This document shows positions 31,260 through 42,946 of a stretch of DNA of 64,000 nucleotides, in pieces. Each line of letters starts with the position of its first letter. Positions within the stretch are counted from its first letter, which is position 1. This DNA is from Cladosporium sp. IMV 00045 (Eukaryota; Ascomycota; Dothideomycetes; Cladosporiales; Cladosporiaceae), in NCBI GenBank assembly GCA_001931905.2, contig MSJI02000187.1, positions 34,329 to 98,328 of the forward strand. Reading direction: 5' to 3'. The notes beneath the pieces are model-generated. The model worked only from the letters and a program-made list of their open reading frames with translations, was not told where the DNA came from and did not search any database. Made by a program: the position numbers and the translations under genes.

Positions 31260-32958
31260 ATGGCACCACCTCGTGGAATCTTGGGTTCTTTATCTCTGGC
31301 CGCTCTGGCTGCGACTGCTCAAGCCGGCGAGCACAACACCGTCACTCTCGATGGATACGGAAGCTTCTCTGGCACAACTGTCAACGAGACATTGAACGGC
31401 GATGCCTTGCCGCATGCTGTCGACGCCTGGCTCGGAATGGACTACGCCACCCAGCCGGTGGGTGACCTGCGCTTCACACCCAGCACCTGGCCGGAGCCCT
31501 TCAATGGTACAAAAGCGGCGACTTCATACGGCAAAGCCTGCATTCAAGAATTGACGTCCGCTCTACCGTACGAGATCCAAGATGAGGCCTGCCTGAACTT
31601 CAACGTCTACAGGACGCCTGGTGTTCCACTTGACCAGAAGCTTCCGGTTTTGGTGTGGATTCACGGAGGATCATTCTACGCTGGCAGCTACAAGAGTTTT
31701 GACGCAGCCTCTTTTGCTGCTTCGTCTCCCGAGCCGATTGTGGTTGTGAACTTCCACTACCGCGTCAACTCTCTCGGCTCCCTTCCCTCCAAGATGATCG
31801 ACGAGGAGGGACTTTCAAACATCAATATGCGCGACCAGAGGCTCTTCCTCGAGTTCGTCCAGAAGCACATCTCGTCCTTCGGTGGCGACCGCGATTTCGT
31901 GACCATCGGTGGTCGCTCTGCTGGCGGGCACTCAACTGGCATCCACTACTTCCACAACTACGGCATTGACCAGTGCGCCACGCCTTTGTTCGCCCGCGCC
32001 ATCCACCAGTCTGGCTCCGTGACCTCTCGCGCCTTCCCGCCGTCCGACCTTCCCATGTACCAGGACCAGTACAAGCAATACATGGAAGCTCTCGGCTGCC
32101 CGCACAACGGAACCAACGCCGAAGCGCTCAAATGCCTGCGCACAGTCAGCATCGACGAGATCCGCAACGTCTCAACCAAGATCTTCAGAGACTACGAGCT
32201 CGACTGGACCTGGGCCTTCCAGCCCACGCAGGGCGGCGAGCTCTTCGAGAAATCCGGCTCGCAATCCGGCGTGGACGAGACCTTCTTCCACGTCCCCACC
32301 ATCTCCTCCACCGTCACCAACGAAGGCCGCTACTGGGAAGTCGGCGCCTTCGACACGAACGAAGAATTCCTCGACTTCCTCCACAACGTCTCCCCAGCCC
32401 TGAACCAAACCGACCTCGACTTGCTCGAAGAGCTCTACCCCGACCCCAACGAATACCCAGACTCCCCTTACGCCAACTCCGTCAACAGCACGCAGTACGA
32501 GCGCTTCCAAGCCGCCATCAGCGACTACGCCTACATCTGCCCCGGACAAGAGACATCCTACCGCACATCCGCCGCGGGCGTGCCGACGTGGAAGCTAAGG
32601 TTTTAACACCAACGACTCCTTCCCAGCGTGGCAGGGCATCCCGCACACTGCCGACACGGCGTACGCGTGGAACGACCAGCAGACGCAGCACCCGGATATC
32701 AGCGCTGTGTATCACGGCTACTTGGCCAGTTTTGTGCTGTGCGGTGATCCCAACACTCACCGTCTGCCTGGGACGCCGGAGTGGGGCGCGTATGTGCCTG
32801 AGGGGTATGGTTTGGACTCTGAGCCTGGGACGCAGCTGGTCGTTCAGCCGGGTGAGGATGGAACCGGTAGTTCTTCGTATGTTGAGAAGGATGATTTGAG
32901 GAGGGAGCAGTGCTTGTACTGGCGCGACCCGGAGAGGGCGCCGAGGTTGAATAAGTAG
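31260..32958 (+). pseudogene. Secreted type-B carboxylesterase with a +1 frameshift
   Basis: Starts MAPPRGILGSLSLAALAATAQAG (signal peptide) and reads 448 codons to a stop at 32604-32606. It has the alpha/beta-hydrolase features of carboxylesterase/lipase type B: oxyanion-hole VLVWIHGGSFYAGS, nucleophile elbow GGRSAGG (Ser near residue 219) and the acidic VTNEGRYW. At the run TTTT (32601-32604) the frame slips: the homologous sequence continues in the +1 frame (NTNDSFPAWQGIPHTAD...) for 118 codons to TAG 32956-32958. The catalytic His is expected in GIPHTAD, so the unshifted product lacks it. One extra T explains everything; a GT-AG intron here would be only 27 bp. Either a sequence error or a recent inactivation. 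About 565 aa if intact, the family's usual length. Confidence 0.85.
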
Positions 32959-33511
32959 GCTTGGTTTGCTTGTAGATGTTAGAAGTTAAATGCTGGCGCT
33001 GTGTCGGTTCCTACTGCACACGGTGGCAGGTTGCTCAGACATATTACTACCGTAGCTATGCCTATTGATGTATGAATGCCACGGATTATGAGAGAAAACG
33101 AGATCAAATGATTACAATTTGACAAACGAATTTCATCTGGCTAAATCGCGACCGGCAGATGTCATTTTCAAATAGTAAAAAGACAACATGAAGTCTTGTG
33201 GTGATTTTGTGACTCGTAAAGGACATCGCCAAAACCCCAAAACTTTGTCCTGTTCCTGTCTGCGCCTGCCGCGCGGTCGCAGTAGGCTGATCTTGGTGAG
33301 ACTTTCGTCATGCCTTGTTTTCCTTACCTGCTAACAACAAGCTCCGGCGAATAGAACGCGGGCAATACTCCTCAAACGTGACCTGACCTGACCCGATCAT
33401 CATTCCGGTGACCTGATTGTTGACCATGATCTCCTGCCATACACACGCTCTCGAGGCGAACATGTACGCGACGAGTGTGCAAACGACCAGCAGTTTGACA
33501 ACATCTCCAAG
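32959..33511. other. Intergenic between esterase and K+ channel genes
   Basis: No gene supported. Confidence 0.5.
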
Positions 33512-35815
33512 ATGAGCCACATCGATCCTGGAGTCGAAGATCGCATCAAGCAAAGCGCCGAAGATGTAGAAGGCGAGAAGAAACAGGAAGAAGAGCAGGA
33601 AGAAGAAGCCCTGGACACCGACACGAAGCAGCCGAGCAGATGGTGGTTCGCTTCAACCGCCTGCCCTCTGCTCGCAGGCACCTTTGGCCCTATAGCGAGC
33701 GGTTTCAACATCTGCGCTCTCGTATACCAATGGCGACAATACATCCCTCCCGGCGGGACTGAGTCGACCAGCGAACAGGCAGGTCTGACGCTGCCGGACC
33801 CGCCCTGGCTCATAGGCCTCAATGCGGCGTCTCTGGTGTGCGCGCTGGTCGGAAACGCCTCGCTGCTGCTCAATATGGCCCAGCGCGTGAGGTTCGCCAT
33901 AGCGCAGCCGATTACCATCGTCGGGTTCCTGCTGGCTGGTCTGCTGCTCATCGCGGATCTTGGAGCCTTGAGTGGCAGCCCAAACCATGCCATCACTCGT
34001 CCTGAAGCCATACCGCACGACCGCCATGCCTTCACTGGCGCTTTCTACTACGGCATCTTCGCTGCTTCTATCTATGTCATCATCGCGGGTTTGATGTTCA
34101 TGACCGTCCACGGCGCAAACAAAGGCCACTTCGGGAAAGAGTTCAGACTGACAGCACCACAGCGGACACTGATGCTGCAGACCATGTCATTCGTTGCCTA
34201 CCTCCTACTCGGCGCTTTAGTCTACAGCCACATCGAAGGCTGGCAGTACCTCAACGCCGTGTACTGGGCCGACGTGACTCTACTGACAGTCGGCCTGGGC
34301 GAATTCTCACCCTCGACCTCCCTCGGCCAAGGCCTTCTGTTCCCATTCGCCATCGGCGGTATACTCATGGTCGGCCTCGTAGTCGGCAGTATTCGCTCAC
34401 TCGTTTTGGATCGTGGCAAGGAGAAATTGAGCGCTCGGATCGTAGAGAAGAAACGCTCGAAAGCCACTCACCACGTAGACGAGCGCACGCAAACCATCAG
34501 AATCTCGCCTTTCGCGAAAGCCAATTTCAGCACGGATCCAGCCCTTTCGCAAGCCCAGCGCAGGAAGGAGGAGTTCAATGCCATGCGCAAGGTTCAGCAC
34601 GCCAGCGAGCGGGAGAGACGCTGGGTTGGACTCTTCACTTCTGGCGCTATCGCATTAATTCTTTGGCTTGTCGGGGCGGCGATTTTTCAGCAGACCGAGC
34701 ACACGCAGCAATGGACTTATCTCCAAGCACTGTACTTCTCATATACGTCGCTGCTCACCATCGGGTACGGCGACTTCCATCCGCAGTCGAACAGTGGCAA
34801 AGCTTTCTTCGTCATCTGGTCGCTGCTCGCCGTGCCCTCTCTGACGATCTTGATCTCCAACATGGGCGACACTATCGTCAAGTGGTTCTCAGATGCCACG
34901 GTCTCTATCGCTGCTATCACTGTGCTTCCTGGGGATGAAGGCTTCCGTGCTGGTATCAAAGCTGTCGCCAGAGACATCACCGAATCCATCCGCGCGAGCC
35001 TGTCGAGCTTCACCGGGCCAGGAATATTTGGCGACTTTCCTCGAGCGCGCGGCAATCAGCAGACGCAAGCAGATTCGACACCAAACAGGACTCTAATGGC
35101 CGAGCGATTGGCTCAAAAATTGTCCGCGCATGCTGCTCAAGATGACGAATTGAACAATACCACGTCAAATGCCGAATTACAAGACGACATCCACTTCTAC
35201 CACTACGTGCTCTCTCGCGAATGTCGCAAAATCCAGAGAGATCTCAACACAAGTCCACCGAAGCAGTATTCCTGGGCAGATTGGGAATACTTCCTGAAGC
35301 TTGTCGGCGACCGAGATGACGACGACACTTGTCCTGTACAAGATTTGCTGATTCCTCAGCCCGTGAGAGCTCACTATAACATCAACGCCCGCAACCTGGC
35401 GGACAACTCACCTTCAGATTCGCACGAACACGCTCAGGCACAGCATGCAGAGACGACCGACTCTGCTGCGACGAGCAATAGCTCTGGCGAGTCTGACAAT
35501 GCATCGCTCGAGAAGCGCAATGTACACGCAGCCAGTAAGCCCTCTCCACCCACCCAAAATGACCCTACCCGTCATCGTCGCAACCGCAAAAAGGACTGGT
35601 CTGCCAACTGGTCCTGGCTCTCCCACAAATCGCCGCTCATGAGCAGCAAGTCCGAAGCTGAGTGGATTCTCGATCGTCTGTCCGCGGCTTTGGAGCGCGA
35701 GCTGGATTGTCAGAGGAGAGGGCATACTCACATCCCGCCGATTGGGTTGAGGAACTTGAAAGGGAGCTGGAAGCCGGGAGATGAGGTTGGGGGCGAGAAG
35801 GGGGCTGTGGATTGA
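33512..35815 (+). CDS. TOK1-type outward-rectifying K+ channel (two pores, eight helices)
   Basis: Single exon, 767 aa. An acidic cytosolic start (EGEKKQEEEQEEE) precedes hydrophobic helices from about residue 47. Two pore loops carry the selectivity filters TVGLGEFSPS (about 258-267) and TIGYGDFHPQS (about 415-425), each in a pair of helices, after four earlier helices. This S1-S4 plus two-pore layout is specific to fungal TOK1 channels of the plasma membrane, which release K+ when its outward gradient is favourable. The long C-terminal tail (about 300 residues) is cytosolic, polar, Ser/Asp-rich and contains a segment HFYHYVLSRECRKIQRD found in filamentous homologues. The first filter has GLG rather than GYG, as in yeast TOK1. 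Confidence 0.94.
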   Translation: MSHIDPGVEDRIKQSAEDVEGEKKQEEEQEEEALDTDTKQPSRWWFASTACPLLAGTFGPIASGFNICALVYQWRQYIPPGGTESTSEQAGLTLPDPPWLIGLNAASLVCALVGNASLLLNMAQRVRFAIAQPITIVGFLLAGLLLIADLGALSGSPNHAITRPEAIPHDRHAFTGAFYYGIFAASIYVIIAGLMFMTVHGANKGHFGKEFRLTAPQRTLMLQTMSFVAYLLLGALVYSHIEGWQYLNAVYWADVTLLTVGLGEFSPSTSLGQGLLFPFAIGGILMVGLVVGSIRSLVLDRGKEKLSARIVEKKRSKATHHVDERTQTIRISPFAKANFSTDPALSQAQRRKEEFNAMRKVQHASERERRWVGLFTSGAIALILWLVGAAIFQQTEHTQQWTYLQALYFSYTSLLTIGYGDFHPQSNSGKAFFVIWSLLAVPSLTILISNMGDTIVKWFSDATVSIAAITVLPGDEGFRAGIKAVARDITESIRASLSSFTGPGIFGDFPRARGNQQTQADSTPNRTLMAERLAQKLSAHAAQDDELNNTTSNAELQDDIHFYHYVLSRECRKIQRDLNTSPPKQYSWADWEYFLKLVGDRDDDDTCPVQDLLIPQPVRAHYNINARNLADNSPSDSHEHAQAQHAETTDSAATSNSSGESDNASLEKRNVHAASKPSPPTQNDPTRHRRNRKKDWSANWSWLSHKSPLMSSKSEAEWILDRLSAALERELDCQRRGHTHIPPIGLRNLKGSWKPGDEVGGEKGAVD

Positions 35816-35923
35816 GTTGTTTGGCTGTCCACAATTTATTGAATATGTTCATTTTGGGATCATACGGCTACAGCTAGGTTGTTTGCAAGTTGCTTAGTCT
35901 CGCGTGCCCACGCGACTCACCGC

Positions 35924-37350
35924 TCAGGTATACCTGTAGCAGAACGGACCGCCCATGGTGCTCATGCTCTCGCCGAGAGTCATGCGTACGGAGCTGGCGA
36001 AGCCGAGATTCATGTCATCTTCGAGCGTCCTGTAACATGGAGAGTCAATGGTCTTGTTTTCACGAAGAGCTGGAGTACTGTACTCACGCATTCCTCGATG
36101 GCGGGCTGTTGGCGAGGGTGATTGTGCCGTAAATGGCGTTTGTTCGTTGCTGCGGGTGCTGGTTCTGCCACATCCACCTAAAATGGGAGAGTCAGTACGC
36201 CGCTTAGGTCTCTGGCGCCGCTCAGTCGTAAGAGCAAGTGTAAATCTTTTCACTTACCAAACACGATCAATCTGCGCATGGTGCAGATAAAACCAAGGAT
36301 CACCATTGGAAGCTACGAAATCGCTCCCCGGATCTGCGCCAACAGTGAAATGCCCAGCAGTATGCACGCCCATGAAGTTGTTCTCAAACGCCGGCACACC
36401 ACCCTGCATGTTCGCCCAAAAGCACTCGATGGTCTCACACTCGAGCAAATCCACCACCTGCTGATCATTCGTCCACTGGCTCGAAGTCCAAGGCGAAATA
36501 TCCCTCTTCAAGCAGCGCGGGTTATACCCCAAACCCAGCAACCTCGCCTGCTCCGGATCCGAGAAATTACTCATCGGATTCGGCGGCGTGCAAAGACTCC
36601 CACTGAAAACCGGCCCAAGATTCATACCGAAATCCTTAAACGGCCCATCCTTCAAACATCCACCCCCCTCCCCATGCGGAATGAGAATATTCGGCATCTC
36701 ATTCGTGGGAATCCCATATCTCTCCTGCTCTGTACAGCCCAGTTGTCCATTCCCACTCATACTCGTCTCACTGCCATCCAGCGCGGGCGAGCTCGCCGGA
36801 TCCTCCGCCCACATGGGCCAATTGTAATAAGGCTGGTATCCTTCATACCCACACTCTTCGCGCAGCGCAAGCTCGTACGCCCAGGTCAGGTAGCGGTGCC
36901 AGCCGAGGAAGTTGCCGGTGTTGTGCACGCTGAAGGTCTGGTTGATGTGCGTGGCGACGAAGTCGTCGTAGCGGCGGCGCACGCCGGGGGCGGAGGTGAG
37001 GGGTGTGAGGGCGGGCAAAGTGGCGAGGCAGTGCACGGCGGCGATGTAGGATTTGCGCTCGGTGGGGAGGAGGGCGCTCCTGGGTTGGTGTTAGCGGTCT
37101 TCTGGGGAGAGGTTGTTGGTGTCTTCGGCGATTGTGTTGCGTACCATTCTTTGCGAATCACGGTGTTGTTCTCATTACATCTTGTCCAAGATGTGGATGT
37201 ATTCTTCTTCTCGTACGCTTTCTGGTTGGCCCAGGCGCGAGACGACCAGGCATCTGTCTCGAGGTGAGTTTCATTCTTGATGATTGCAGCAGCTGAAGCC
37301 ACTGGCAAAACCGCCACTGCTGTTTTGATGAGTAACGTCGAAAGATGCAT
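35924..37350 (-). CDS. Secreted tyrosinase (type-3 copper), four exons
   Basis: Exons 37350-37145, 37079-36258, 36177-36088 and 36029-35924, introns 65, 80 and 58 bp, all in phase; 407 aa. The first in-frame ATG gives MHLSTLLIKTAVAVLPVASA, a signal peptide. CuA ligands lie in VHCLATL and SVHNTGNFLGWHRYLTWAYE (about residues 80-135) and CuB ligands in GVHTAGH and WFYLHHAQIDRVW (about 305-343). This is the common central domain of tyrosinases, oxidising mono- and diphenols to quinones. The protein is short and ends soon after the domain (FCYRYT), lacking the C-terminal lid of large latent tyrosinases, as in the small secreted class. Its last intron was needed to recover the tail. Gene is convergent with the K+ channel, 108 bp apart. 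Confidence 0.93.
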
Positions 37351-38330
37351 TCTGCTGCTGGGAGATTCGCGAATCACAAACGATCTACAGCTTTCTGCCA
37401 CTTGAAGCAAGACTACTCCTCCGCGATCGCGGCATCATTCTGTATTTATCGAAAGGTGAACTATTGCCACCGCACTCAACAGTAGATGCACACGAGCTAT
37501 CTCAGCCGCAGACTTCTGCAGCTTTTTTCTTCAGCCAGACGCCAGGGCATCGTGGGCAAATAGATTGCAGGTTGCTTCTTCATGCAAAACAATATAAAGG
37601 ATCACAAGCGAGATCGTCCAGAATCATTGGGGTTGCATTTGTGGAAGTGCGAAGCGTGTGGTGGGTGTTAGGGTCTCGCTTCTGTACCTTTGCATGAGCG
37701 TGCAGACAGGTATCATGCCGACATGTCGGCTATGGTGCCGTGTATATTGCTGGGGTCAGTCTCAATGGCTTTGTATGTTCTCCATATCGGCCAGGCTTTG
37801 GTACCGTAGTACCCTGTATCGCTAATACTCTTGCAAAAACCGATATCTTGAGATTACCACATGTCAATCAGTTTGCACAACCCAACCATTCGGCCTTGAC
37901 TCTTCCGGATATCGCCTGTCAAGATAAACAAAGGTTGGCCCTATAGTCTTCGGCGATCATGCCGAAACTTGAATCGCTCCGTCTTCCGCATAGCAGGCTA
38001 TGTAGGCCGGCGTGGGCAGGGGTGTATCTGCACGCGAGTGGAGTTCAATCTATGCAGACCCTGGTCCTCCACGCGACCGATTATCCAGACTGTGCCAGCA
38101 CATGGAAATGTAACATTACTTCGATCGGCGTTTTCCGCACATGGCGGTTTTGCTGCTAGCCCCCGGGGCATGATCTTCAGAAAGGTGCTGTCCAGCATGT
38201 GGCGGACTGATACTAACCACAGGAAATGCGAAGGAGGAATGAATTAAAATCCGGTCTCATTTGTGAGGCAATGCTATTCTAGAACTATGCAGCAAACAGG
38301 GGAGACTCTCTACTGAGAGGTTCGCGGCTG
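37351..38330. other. Intergenic upstream of the tyrosinase
   Basis: Contains short open stretches only; no gene or RNA recognised. Confidence 0.5.
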
Positions 38331-40341
38331 TCACTCAGGACCCTCGGCCTCGTAGAGTTCCGGCTCTGCTTTCCGGCAAAGCCTTCCATTCTCGTTCGCA
38401 ACGTTGTCAACGCTGCGGACCTCGAAGTACTCGGAACCGACACTGGTGACGGCGTAGAAGAGGTTGAAAGGGTCGAAACGCTGCTTCAACTCGAGAAGTC
38501 GGGGGTAGTTGCTGCCAAAGTATGCCCACTGGAAGTTGGGCTCAAGACGATCGCCTTCATTGCCGTATGCGCCAGCGCCGACCGAAACGTCACGCAAGCG
38601 CTGCATGGGACCTTCGGTGAAATTGTAACGAGACTCCATGATTTCCTCGGCGCTCTGGCTGTAGTTGAACGTGTTGCCCATGATCACGTAGGCGATAGCC
38701 TCGCGCCAGGCAGGATTGACGGCGTTGTCGGTACGGCCACTCGGAGCAATGTTGTAAGGAAGCACGACGTATCCTTCCTGGATGTTGTTCCACATGGCAT
38801 CGAAAGTCGACTCGAAAAGCTCTCCTTCAAAGTTCTCACGAGGGAAGAGACGGTTTCCTGAGACGACACCATAGTTGTTTGCGCTTCCGTTTGTGAGAGC
38901 ATTGTCCACAATGCCCTTGTAGGCGTCATATTGGTTCCACTCGGGCTCCAGCTCGATTCCAAGCTCCTCAATGTCGTCCAACCAAGGCTGAATGATCGCC
39001 TTTGCGTCCTCGATGGTCTGGTTGGGGGCAATCAGAGGGTCCATGAGGAATGTCCTACCGCCGTCTGGAGCAGGCACAACGTTCAAGTATGAGTATAGGC
39101 CCATGTCGGCGTAGCGAGGGAAGTAGCTCAACCAATAGTGCATGGCCTTCTTGAAGGTCTCCTCGGAGACATCTGCAGGGTAGGAGAAATTCCATGTAGC
39201 CGACGTGGCGATGATCTTGGGGTGTGCCTTGATGGTGACCGAAGTGACCACACCGTAAGTACCAGCGCCGCCACCACGAAGGGCCCAGAACAGATCTGCG
39301 TTTTCATCGGCATTTGCGGTAACAAAGCGTCCATCAGAGGTGACAACGTCAATTGACAAGACATCGTCGGCGCCCATGCCAAACAGAGGGCTTAGGGGTC
39401 CATGGCCACCGCCTTGAATCCAACCTCCAACGATACCAACAGTCACGCAGAGACCACCGTTGGTAGTCACCTCATTCTGGTACGCAAAGTCGTATAGCTC
39501 GAACCCTTGAACACCAGCGCCGGCCTTGATCGCTGCACCAGAATAGCTCGAGCTGGTGTAGGCGGGAATGAACTCCAAGTCTTTCATTTCATGCATCCAA
39601 ACACTGAGAGATCCGGCACCGGAAGACTTGCCAAGGAAGTCATGTCCCGTGTTCATGATCACAAAGCGAATACCGGTGTTGCGGGCAAAGTTGACAGCAA
39701 GCTGGATTTGCGCAACGTTCGAGGCTTTGACGGTGTATGATGGATACCCGCCTTGAGTGCAGCCTTCTGTGTCGAACAGAAATGACGGCTGGCATGTGAG
39801 GCCAACTTCGGTCGGGCTCATCGCCTCGATCGGGTCATCGCTTCTGGGTGGATGTCAGCACTGAATTTTCGGAAGGTTGAGCGCATTGAACATACATGAA
39901 TCTCGCCGTCATCCAGTTCTCTGCGAGGTCTTCACACGCGGCTTCATCAACCTCACCAGTGCCATTGGCGTAGCAAACGTTGGACATAGGCACTGGTTGG
40001 ATCAAATCGCCCAAGGTTGCGAGTTCCAGACCAGTCCATAGCCATTTCGAGGGCCATTTGGCATCGCCTGGGAAGACCTTGCAATTGTCGGGTCCTTTCA
40101 AGTCGTAGCTGACTTCGGTGTTGTGGTCGCTCGTCACATCAACGGAGGCGAAGAAGAAGGTCGAGATGTAGTCGGCAACGTCTGAACCTTGGATCCTTGA
40201 CTGCTTGGGTAGCCGCTCGTTCAAAACATCTTGGATGTTTTGTTCGGTCAAGTGATCTTGCTCGAAGTCGAAAGGAGCTGCCGTGACGCTCTGGACAGCG
40301 CATACGGACAGCAAAGGAAGCAGAGCCTTCATCGAAATCAT
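38331..40341 (-). CDS. Secreted FAD-linked oxidoreductase, BBE-like, probably bicovalent flavin
   Basis: Two exons (40341-39896 and 39843-38331) around a 52-bp intron; 652 aa. Start at ATG 40341, MISMKALLPLLSVCAVQSVTA being the signal peptide. After a 150-residue N-terminal segment with conserved Cys, the PCMH FAD domain shows MNTGHDFLGKSSG (His linkage, about residue 215) and GGLCVTVGIVGGWIQGGGHG, where the Cys (about 281) occupies the place of the cysteinyl link in berberine bridge enzyme. FWALRGGGAGTYGVVTS and the BBE tail RFDPFNLFYAVTSVGSEYF follow. Predicted to oxidise carbohydrates or phenolic/alkaloid-type substrates with O2. Distinct from the other copy at 21.3-23.2 kb in both length and flavin site, so not a recent duplicate. 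Confidence 0.92.
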
Positions 40342-41444
40342 GGCGACGACGAGGTAATTTGAAGACGATCGATCGTTGTGAATGAGGGCCTTCAACTCAT
40401 TTTAAAGAAAGTCAGGTATGCGCTCGCCAAACGCCCCGCAAAGTCATGTCGGCTACCTGCGCCACCGAGGCGACTTGCAGTCGGCAGTTGTCAGAAGGTA
40501 TCTGGAACAACTTACTGAGTAGTCGAGGCGAATGCAAGGGTCGTGAAGATCCCACATTCGATGCGAGTGCAGGTTGTGGGATCTCTCTAGTCCGAGACGG
40601 TGCGCTCAACCATGTCCTCTCTGCGCTGTGCCAATCCTTTAGACTAGCTCCATCCAAGATTTGAGGGCCGCTGTAATGTCGTCTTGCATGGGTGGATACC
40701 AATGAGCGGGATCCTTCGGATGGTAATTCCGAACGTGGGAGATTGACTCGAGGGTTGGAATTTGCCAGTCCTTGGGTTGTGTTTGTAGACCAAGTGAGAA
40801 TGGTGTGACTCGATGTTTAAATCTACCTAGCCTGTGAATGGGCTGACTGTCATCAGTCTTCATTCAGTAACAGTTGAAAGAGACTCCGTTTGTCTCCGGG
40901 GAAAACGGCAGAGTATCTTTAGAGCCAAGGTGAGCCAAGTCGAAGGATTCAGCACGTTGCACACGTTGACCAGATCGATGGAGCCGCTCTCCGGGCCACG
41001 TACACGATCCCTCCTTACCCGCTGCAGACCGTTTCAACCCTGCGGAGACCCTATATTCCCATCCAGCCTTCGCTTGCAACGCCCAGACAATCGTAAATAA
41101 CCGCATAGATGGGTCGATTGGTTGAATCGGAACATTCCAAATGATATTCGTACCACGGAGCGCAACTCCGCTTTCCCTTGTGTGGTTCGGCGTATCCGAA
41201 GAGAACCATTCGAACCTTAAGACGATGATTCAAGAAAGGACGTAGGCTGACGGAATCTATCACACGGGATGCTGTAGGGCGGAATACAGTAGGGTTCCAA
41301 GGTAGCTCTGAAGACCAAGTCTACGTGATCAAGGAGATTATCGAAGAATGGACCATGGTCCTTTTCTGACAAAATGACGTCCCTTACGTCGAACAATGAG
41401 CTTCTCCCTTGTCACAAATTACTTCTTGTCTCATTCGCGGCAAC
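40342..41444. other. Divergent intergenic region (FAD oxidase / rhodopsin-like gene)
   Basis: No gene supported. Confidence 0.5.
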
Positions 41445-42622
41445 ATGGCTCTTGAAAGCAGGCAGCCAGAGGCTTTCGCCATCACTTTCGTCTTCCTGGG
41501 CTTAGCGACCTTCACAGTCGCATTGCGGACCGCTTCGCGGGCGATGCTGCGTCAATTCCGCTGGGGTAAGCTCTATCCCACTCTTGCATTGATCGTTGCA
41601 ATTTGAAAGATTCCTTTGCTGATACTGTCTGACCAGATGATGCTCTTGTTCTCGCTGCATGGACGATCACAGTCGCGCAGGCTGCGACCGCCGTGACCTG
41701 GATGAAAGTCACCCGGTACGGGTATCGCATGCAAGACGTTCCAGAGTTGAGCATCGAGGATAGGGTCTTTTCGGACAAGGTCTTCTTTGCTCAAGGATTA
41801 CTCTACAATCCAGTTCTTGGTCTCGTCAAATGGTCGATCATCTTGTTCCTGCTACGCCTGGATGATCAACGCAAGAGTATAAAATGGACCTTGTGGGGTC
41901 TCTTGGTGTTCAACTTGGCACACATGATCTCGGTTTTCCTGGTCGTGGTGTTCCAGTGTTCGCCTGTACATATGTATTGGGACCATCACAGAACGGATGA
42001 GATTGTCGATGGTCAGATCGTCAATGACGGATACAGCTGCATTGATCAAGCACCGTTCTCGCTCGGCACTGCGGCCATTGCAGTCGCAACCGATATCGCC
42101 ATCCTCATGGTTCCGATAGCCATGATGTGGAATTTGCGAATGCCGCTTCGAAGAAAAGTGGCCGTGGTCTTGGTCCTCTCACTCGGCTGGGTTGTTGCCG
42201 TCGTTGGCATCATTCGAATCAAATTCTTCGTCGACTTCTGGTACGGCCGCTTTCCGGACCCGAGTTGGAGTCTTTGGCATACTCTGTCAGGCGTCGAAAA
42301 CAACGTCGCCATCATGGTGTCATGTGGACCTGCGATCAAAGCGTTCCTCACACGCTTCTTCCCACGCTTGTTCGGCTCGTCAGTTGGGTCTCGGCCCACC
42401 GGCCAAGTGTACTATGCCTCAGGAGGCTACGAACTCAACTCGCGCTCCAGAGCACACTTCTCCATGGTCGATCCTGCTACTAGTCGTGCACGAGATGATC
42501 GTACCCATAGCAAATGGGACAGCACAGAAGCGATCGTACGAAACGAAAGTCTTAGCAAGAGTGCCGATCTTGCTTCCGAACCTGGGAACGAGAGAAGTGC
42601 GAACCAGCAGCACATCTCGTAG
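41445..42622 (+). CDS. Fungal rhodopsin-like seven-helix membrane protein (first copy)
   Basis: Exons 41445-41565 and 41637-42622 with a 71-bp intron; 368 aa. Seven hydrophobic stretches are seen, starting AFAITFVFLGLATFTVALR and continuing through SLGTAAIAVATDIAILMVPIAMMW. Typical motifs of the fungal integral membrane/rhodopsin-domain family are present: RWDDALVLAAW, the helix with YNPVLGLVKWSIILFLLRL, VFQCSPVHMYWD and LGWVVAVVGIIRIKFF. The tail is polar and Ser-rich. No ligand or retinal-binding Lys can be assigned; this family is large in Pezizomycotina and mostly uncharacterised, some members having CFEM domains, absent here. Plasma membrane presumed. Confidence 0.87.
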
Positions 42623-42850
42623 TCTTTCATGGCTGGGGTTGTACAAGCACGCTGCTGTGTAAATTAATTAAACGATGATTTGCTCGTAATACCCTCGAGT
42701 GTCTTTTGTCGAGCATCGTTCCCGCTGTTTGCCGAGTTCGTCTAACATTTTGCCCTAGTTTCACACAGTGTATACCATGCTTTTCACACGATGTGGGCAA
42801 AAGAGAACCTGTAGAGGCAAAAGGTTTGCTCCAGAGGAGCTGCTTCGTCA

Positions 42851-42946
42851 TGCATCGGCCGGGAATCGAACCCGGGGCTAGCCGAATCCATTGATGGAAG
42901 ATCCATCTCATGGCAACGGCTAATTTTACCACTAAACCACCAATGC
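42851..42946 (-). tRNA. tRNA-Gly (anticodon GCC) with an intron
   Basis: On the minus strand: acceptor GCATTGG/CCGATGC, D-arm TGGTTTAGTGGTA, anticodon stem AGCCG/CGGCT, T-arm CCGGG-TTCGATT-CCCGG, discriminator A. The anticodon loop begins TTGCCA (anticodon GCC) and is then interrupted by about 24 bases before CGGCT, the position of canonical tRNA introns (after base 37). A T4 run for pol III termination lies about 30 bp downstream. Confidence 0.9.

Noticed and set aside
32595..32632. An intron as the explanation of the broken carboxylesterase frame
   Set aside because: The only GT-AG pair that fits is 27 bp long and would delete conserved residues; one inserted T fits better.
31973..32899. 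308-codon Arg-rich frame on the plus strand within the carboxylesterase
   Set aside because: Out-of-frame reading of a GC-rich coding sequence; composition is extreme and no family matches.
36278..37267. 329-codon open frame on the plus strand across the tyrosinase
   Set aside because: Antisense shadow of a spliced tyrosinase gene whose copper ligands and in-phase introns are clear; begins at a non-ATG or weak start and has no domain.
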